Source of the DNA: Alphaproteobacteria bacterium
GTDB lineage: Bacteria; Pseudomonadota; Alphaproteobacteria; Rickettsiales; UBA6187
Length of the DNA: 18,042 nt
Reading direction: 5' to 3'
Assembly (NCBI GenBank): GCA_024280585.1
Contig: JAJRPW010000122.1
Location: 1-18,042 of the forward strand
Shown: piece by piece, positions 14,071 to 18,042 of the stretch
How the letters are laid out: the number at the start of each line of letters is the position of its first letter
How positions within the stretch are numbered: position 1 is the first letter of the stretch
Made by a program: the position numbers and the translations under genes
Notes under the pieces: model-generated
Databases searched by the model: none
What the model saw: only the letters and a program-made list of their open reading frames with translations
What the model was told of the DNA's origin: nothing

Positions 14071-14303
14071 TTAATTAGGAATCTCGCACGGCAATCGCAC
14101 TAAAATTGTTGTTGCAATATAAGATTTTCCTCTAGCTGTACCAGTTAAAGTTGGCTGTACTCCTCTTCTTAAAGCTGAAATACCTTACTTAACAATTATA
14201 ACTCCAACTCTAAAGACTCAAAATATTTTTCTAATATCTTCCGTCTTTCTTCCGTAGACGGTTTTCTAAACGGCTTATATAGTGTATCTGCTTTATTATC
14301 GTA
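14071..14303 (-). pseudogene. Degenerate coding remnants upstream of the cold-shock gene
   Basis: Two short minus-strand frames look protein-like but have no start. One, 14196-14303, contains YKPFRKPSTEERRKILEKY and ends FESLELEL before TAA. The other, 14071-14184, starts GISALRRGVQPTLTGTARGK and ends LVRLPCEIPN before TAA. Both are bounded upstream by stop codons. They could be one decayed gene with frameshifts, or two, or chance. I do not recognise a family. Confidence 0.25.
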
Positions 14304-14357
14304 CTATGAATGCAAGGTGAGGAGGATTTTAGTCTATATTTAATAGGTGAAAGCGAG

Positions 14358-14394
14358 GTGATGTTAAATAAAACTCGTTTATATTTAACATCAC
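14358..14394. other. 12-bp hairpin in the pnp/csp intergenic gap
   Basis: GTGATGTTAAAT pairs perfectly with ATTTAACATCAC around a 13-base loop that can itself fold (AAA/TTT around CTCG). No T run follows on either strand. The rest of 14304-14581 shows no gene, apart from a weak CCGTCT/AGACGG hairpin with TTTT just to its left at 14241-14265. Confidence 0.5.
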
Positions 14395-14581
14395 TGAAGC
14401 TTCGATAATCCGACGAATCTGCAGCATGACAACGTACGATATTAAATGAGATTTACTATACACTGCAAATGCTTTAAAAAGATTACTAAGGAAGTTTTAT
14501 TTTCAACAGCTTTCTATCTTAAAAAGGCTGCCGAACTGTCCTAACGATGGGGAGCGCATCTGCAAGGGGAAATACCACAAA

Positions 14582-14613
14582 CTTAAACAGGGACCAAAAG
14601 GCCCCTGTTTAAG
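14582..14613 (-). terminator. Terminator of the pnp operon
   Basis: CTTAAACAGGG / CCCTGTTTAAG (11 bp) with CC/GG continuing inside one mismatch and an AAAA loop, five bases after the pnp stop. TTTG follows on the minus strand. Confidence 0.75.
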
Positions 14614-14617
14614 AAAT

Positions 14618-16882
14618 CTAGAAGAAACGTTTTTTCCTTTTTGGAGGATCATTCTCTTCTTTTTCATCATTTTTTACCTCAGCAGGTTTAGAGGACTCTT
14701 TTCCTCTATCGCCGCCTCGGTCATTATTACGATCGTTTCTAGGCTTTCTGGAAGGCCTCGCACCATCATCTTCGAATTGATCAGAAAGATCTTCACCAGT
14801 TTCCTGGTTAACTCTTTTCATGCTAAGACGAACTTTACCGCGATCAGAGCTGACAACTTTCACTTTTACTTCATCGCCAACTTTAAGAACGTCAGTGATT
14901 TTTTCAACTCTCTCATTCTTAATTTCGCTGATATGAACAAGCCCGTCAGTTTTGCCCATGAAGTTAACCAAACCACCGAAGTCCAGCAATTTAACAACTT
15001 TACCTTCATAGATTTTACCAATTTCTACTTCAGCAACAAGATCGCGAATCATGTTAAGCGCGATTTCTGCAGCACCGGCATCAACAGCTGCAACATTAAC
15101 AGTACCATCTTCGTTAATATCAACTTTAGCGCCACTAACTTCACAAATCTCACGGATAGATTTTCCGCCGGGTCCAATTACCGTACCAATCTTGTCTTTA
15201 TTGATTTTGATTGAAGTAATTTGCGGAGCATTTTTGCTAACACCATCTTTATTTTCTGAAATAGCATCATCCATTCTGCCAAGAATATATAAACGCCCTT
15301 CCTTAGCTTGATCTAGAGCGGTTTTCATAATATCGGTTGTGATACCATTGATTTTGATATCCATTTGCAGCGCGGTTATACCATCTTTGGTTCCGGCAAC
15401 TTTGAAGTCCATATCACCTAAGTGATCTTCATCACCTAAAATATCAGAAAGAACTGAGTAATCTTTTCCTTCCAAAATAAGACCCATAGCAATTCCGGCA
15501 ACAGGGGCTTTCAAAGGAACACCCGCATCCATCATAGAAAGCGATGATCCGCAAACTGTAGCCATTGAAGACGAGCCATTTGATTCGGTAACTTCAGATA
15601 CCACACGAATTGCATAAGGAAAGTCATCCTGGCTTGGCAATACAGCACGAAGCGCACGCCATGCAAGTTTTCCATGACCAATTTCACGACGACCTGGAGA
15701 TTTCAAAAATGATGCTTCACCAACTGAATATGGAGGGAAGTTATAATGTAACAAAAAATGCTCTTTTCTATCGCCTGTTAGCTCATCAAAAGTTTGCATG
15801 TCTTGCGCAGTTCCAAGAGTTGTAGCAGCCAAAGCTTGCGTTTCACCACGGGTGAATATTGCAGAACCATGTGTCCTTGGAAGAACGTCAATCGTAGACT
15901 CAACCTGTCTGACATCAGATTCGCCGCGACCATCAATACGTTTTTTAGTTTTGATAATATCGCCACGTACGATTTTTTTCTCAAGCTTTTTCAACAAACC
16001 GCCAATAACCTGGCCGTTAAAATCATCGCCTAATTCTTCGGTTAAAGTTGCAATTGCAGCATCTTTTGCAGCAGAAACTTTCTCGACTCTTGCCTGCTTA
16101 TCAATTTCTTTATAAGCATCACGCAGAGAAGATTCTGCAAGCTTGGCAATTTTTGCTTCAAGATCGCCATGGTCAGCTTTTTCAACAGCCCAAACTTCCT
16201 TGCCACACTCATCTTTAAGCTCATTGATAAGCTTGATAACCGGTTGCATTTCTTTATGGCCGAATTCAACGGCGCCAAGCATAATTTCCTCTGACAAAAT
16301 ATCCGCTTGCGACTCAACCATTAAAACTGAACTTTTTGTTCCGGCTAAAACCAGATCCAAATCAGTTTCTTCCATCTCATCTTCAGTCGGATTCAATATA
16401 TATTTACCGTCGATATAAGCAACTCTTGCCGCGCTAATTGGCTCTTCAAAAGGGATGCCTGAAATGGCTAATGCAGCGGATGCTCCAACCAAAGCCACTA
16501 CATCAGGGTTGTTTTCCATGTCATGTGACAATACTGTGCAAATTACCTGCGTTTCATTACGAAATTCATTCGGGAATAACGGACGAATAGGTCTGTCAAT
16601 TAATCTTGATGTCAGAACCTCTTTTTCCGAAGGGCGTCCTTCACGTTTGAAGAATCCACCTGGGAATTTACCGGCAGCGAATGCTTTTTCCTGATAGTTA
16701 ACTGTAAGCGGGAAAAAGTCAATTCCCTCTTTTGCAGTCTTTTTCGCAACTGCAGTACATAAAACAACGGTTTCACCATAGCTTACCAAAACCGCACCGT
16801 CTGCCTGACGAGCGATTTTACCGGTTTCTATGGAAAGGGTACGTCCACCCCATTCGATTTCTTTCTTTATTATTTTAAACAT
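14618..16882 (-). CDS. pnp: Polyribonucleotide nucleotidyltransferase (PNPase)
   Basis: A 754-residue phosphorolytic 3'-5' exoribonuclease, trimeric and a degradosome partner in many bacteria. ATG 16882 follows AAGGAAA, and the protein then starts [20 protein letters not shown] as in alphaproteobacterial relatives; the 20-residue upstream extension is not needed. Two RNase PH domains (about 10-230 and 310-545) are joined by a helical linker. The second carries [10 protein letters not shown] and the acidic [12 protein letters not shown] site. A KH domain follows (GXXG loop in [11 protein letters not shown], about 563-573), then an S1 domain (about 618-690). A 50-residue charged tail rich in Arg, Asn, Asp, Glu and Lys ends PPKRKKRFF. 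It lies 81 bases after rpsO, the usual order, where PNPase autoregulation acts in other bacteria. Confidence 0.98.
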   Translation of the reverse strand: MFKIIKKEIEWGGRTLSIETGKIARQADGAVLVSYGETVVLCTAVAKKTAKEGIDFFPLTVNYQEKAFAAGKFPGGFFKREGRPSEKEVLTSRLIDRPIRPLFPNEFRNETQVICTVLSHDMENNPDVVALVGASAALAISGIPFEEPISAARVAYIDGKYILNPTEDEMEETDLDLVLAGTKSSVLMVESQADILSEEIMLGAVEFGHKEMQPVIKLINELKDECGKEVWAVEKADHGDLEAKIAKLAESSLRDAYKEIDKQARVEKVSAAKDAAIATLTEELGDDFNGQVIGGLLKKLEKKIVRGDIIKTKKRIDGRGESDVRQVESTIDVLPRTHGSAIFTRGETQALAATTLGTAQDMQTFDELTGDRKEHFLLHYNFPPYSVGEASFLKSPGRREIGHGKLAWRALRAVLPSQDDFPYAIRVVSEVTESNGSSSMATVCGSSLSMMDAGVPLKAPVAGIAMGLILEGKDYSVLSDILGDEDHLGDMDFKVAGTKDGITALQMDIKINGITTDIMKTALDQAKEGRLYILGRMDDAISENKDGVSKNAPQITSIKINKDKIGTVIGPGGKSIREICEVSGAKVDINEDGTVNVAAVDAGAAEIALNMIRDLVAEVEIGKIYEGKVVKLLDFGGLVNFMGKTDGLVHISEIKNERVEKITDVLKVGDEVKVKVVSSDRGKVRLSMKRVNQETGEDLSDQFEDDGARPSRKPRNDRNNDRGGDRGKESSKPAEVKNDEKEENDPPKRKKRFF

Positions 16883-16963
16883 TATATTTTCCTTACTGTA
16901 AAAAATTCTGTCAATTTTCAAACTCTTTTCGAAAACCAACAAAATTACATTTTTGATTAAAAA

Positions 16964-17233
16964 TTATTTTCTCAAGCCAAGTTTTTTGATAGTAGCTTCA
17001 TAGCTGGCTTTGTTTTTACGCTTCAAATAATCTAACAAACTTCTTCTACGACCCACCAATATTATAAGTCCACGTCTTGAATGATGATCTTTTTTGTTAG
17101 TTTTGAAATGTTCGGTAAGATTTACAATTCGTTCAGTCAGCACAGCAACCTGCACTTCTGTGGAACCTGTATCACCTTTATTAATAGCAAATTCTTCAAT
17201 TAATTCTTTTTTACGAGTAGCAGTAATCGACAT
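16964..17233 (-). CDS. rpsO: 30S ribosomal protein S15
   Basis: An 89-residue primary 16S rRNA-binding protein of standard length. It contains the invariant [21 protein letters not shown] and [11 protein letters not shown] segments. GGAG lies eight bases before ATG 17233. It starts 15 bases after the truB stop and precedes pnp, the conserved truB-rpsO-pnp order. In the rpsO-pnp gap the only visible structure is the 10-base palindrome TTTTCGAAAA at 16926-16935. Confidence 0.98.
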   Translation of the reverse strand: MSITATRKKELIEEFAINKGDTGSTEVQVAVLTERIVNLTEHFKTNKKDHHSRRGLIILVGRRRSLLDYLKRKNKASYEATIKKLGLRK

Positions 17234-17248
17234 CGTATATCTCCATTA

Positions 17249-18042
17249 TTATAAATTAAAAACTCGTTTTGTCTTCACAAAGCCATCAAAAACCTCAGCA
17301 ATAGCAATAAGTTCGCCTTCGGACTGAATTGAAACAATTCGGCCTTCAAGCGCAGAATCGACAAACGAAACTGTCTGTCCGTATCTTAACGCCATTGCTT
17401 CTTCGGAAGTAAAATCAAGCACCGGGATGTCGTCTAGCACTTCTTTTACAGGTAGTAAAATTTCCGATTGGGAGTTCTTATATACTGTTTTTTCAATATT
17501 TTCCAGTAAAATCGTATCTTTTATTAAAAACTTTCCGACCTTTGTCCGAACCAAGCTAATTATATGGGCTTTTGTGCCTAATTTTTCGGCTAAATCACGC
17601 GCCAGTGAACGTATATACGTCCCCTTGCCGCAAGCAACTTTGAAGGTGGCATTTAACTCCTTCTCCGCTTCTCGGGGGGAGGGTTTTTGATGGGGGTGAT
17701 CAAATAATTCAAGGCTATTTACCCTAACCTGCCGGGATTTTAGCTGCACATCCTTGCCTTTTCTTGCCAGATCATAAGAGCGCCTTCCATCCACTTTTAT
17801 TGCAGAAAATATAGGTGGAACCTGCTCTATATCACCAATAAACTCGGGCAAAGCAGCTATTATTTCCTCGCGCGTTGGTCGTTTATCACTTTTTTCCAGA
17901 ATTTCACCTTCTGCATCATCTGTCGTCGTTGATTCTCCCCATTTTACAGTGAAAATATACTCTTTATCCGCATCCATCATGAATTGAATTGTTTTTGTAG
18001 CTTCACCCAAAGCAAGTGGCAATACTCCCGATGCCAGCGGAT
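17249..18042 (-). CDS. truB: tRNA pseudouridine-55 synthase TruB, 5' end beyond the window
   Basis: This enzyme makes pseudouridine 55 in the T loop of tRNAs. The frame runs to the window edge. Its first visible residues, PLASGVLPLALGEATK, belong to the motif GTLDPLASGVLP, whose catalytic Asp codon is split by base 18042 (only its last two bases, AT, are in the window). So the missing part is the first few dozen residues. KEYIFTVKWGESTTTDDAEG, VPPIFSAIKVDGRRSYDLARKG and CGKGTYIRSLARDLAEKLG are family hallmarks. A PUA-like C-terminus ends VFNL. The TTG at 18022 is an artefact of the edge, not the start. It leads the truB-rpsO-pnp operon here. Confidence 0.96.
   Translation of the reverse strand, partial: PLASGVLPLALGEATKTIQFMMDADKEYIFTVKWGESTTTDDAEGEILEKSDKRPTREEIIAALPEFIGDIEQVPPIFSAIKVDGRRSYDLARKGKDVQLKSRQVRVNSLELFDHPHQKPSPREAEKELNATFKVACGKGTYIRSLARDLAEKLGTKAHIISLVRTKVGKFLIKDTILLENIEKTVYKNSQSEILLPVKEVLDDIPVLDFTSEEAMALRYGQTVSFVDSALEGRIVSIQSEGELIAIAEVFDGFVKTKRVFNL

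Noticed and set aside
15798..16115. Plus-strand frames of about 80-145 codons within 14777-16694
   Set aside because: All are antisense shadows of pnp without ribosome binding sites or recognisable domains.
16886..16914. TTGACA-N17-GAAAAT as a separate pnp promoter
   Set aside because: The predicted start would fall at or beyond the pnp ATG, downstream of its good Shine-Dalgarno, so cotranscription with rpsO is more likely.

Overview
The window looks like AT-rich alphaproteobacterial chromosome. The truB-rpsO-pnp operon, an alphaproteobacterial-type PNPase and S15, an initiator tRNA with an A:U pair at 29:41, and a cold-shock gene all fit this. I cannot name the genus. From about 13,500 to the right edge it is ordinary core genome on the minus strand: truB (its 5' end is cut by the window edge), rpsO, pnp, then a cold-shock protein with its own promoter and terminator. 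A roughly 570-base gap with degenerate coding remnants separates pnp from the cold-shock gene.

Most of the rest (about 259-13,139) reads as an integrated element. Half of an initiator tRNA-fMet gene lies at each end: the 3' half at 259-304 and the 5' half at 13,092-13,131, both minus strand. They share the 9-base core GTTATGAGC at the anticodon loop. Joining them at that core gives a complete 77-nt tRNA-fMet, so removing 12,796 bp would restore the target gene. Inside each end, 104 and 107 bp from the core, sits a 67-bp direct repeat that looks like the integrase arm sites of an attP. An intact tRNA-fMet (12,724-12,800) lies inside the element near its right end. Two IS3-family transposase tails in direct orientation flank the whole region (1-98 and about 13,384-13,472).

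Cargo from left to right: (a) an OprB-type porin and a methyl-accepting chemotaxis protein in an apparent operon, followed by a single-domain response regulator and an unknown 118-residue protein behind a long inverted-repeat leader; (b) a minus-strand block of phage tail and lysis genes (two small structural-like proteins, a LamG-like protein, a YiiX-like papain-fold hydrolase, a holin-like membrane protein, an M15 peptidase); (c) a lambda-like control region with divergent cro-like and cI-like genes, palindromic operators and an apparently leaderless cI-like gene whose S24 domain has lost the Ser/Lys dyad; (d) a small membrane protein, an excisionase-like HTH protein and a complete P4-type tyrosine integrase ending at a strong bidirectional terminator; (e) a minus-strand copper/respiration cassette (DUF2946-like, His/Met-rich outer-membrane protein, SCO1/SenC).

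No head, terminase, portal or replication genes are present, so the phage part is a rearranged remnant. Integrase, putative excisionase, repressor and att sites all look intact, so the element may still be mobile or may be a satellite-like island carrying porin/chemotaxis and copper functions.
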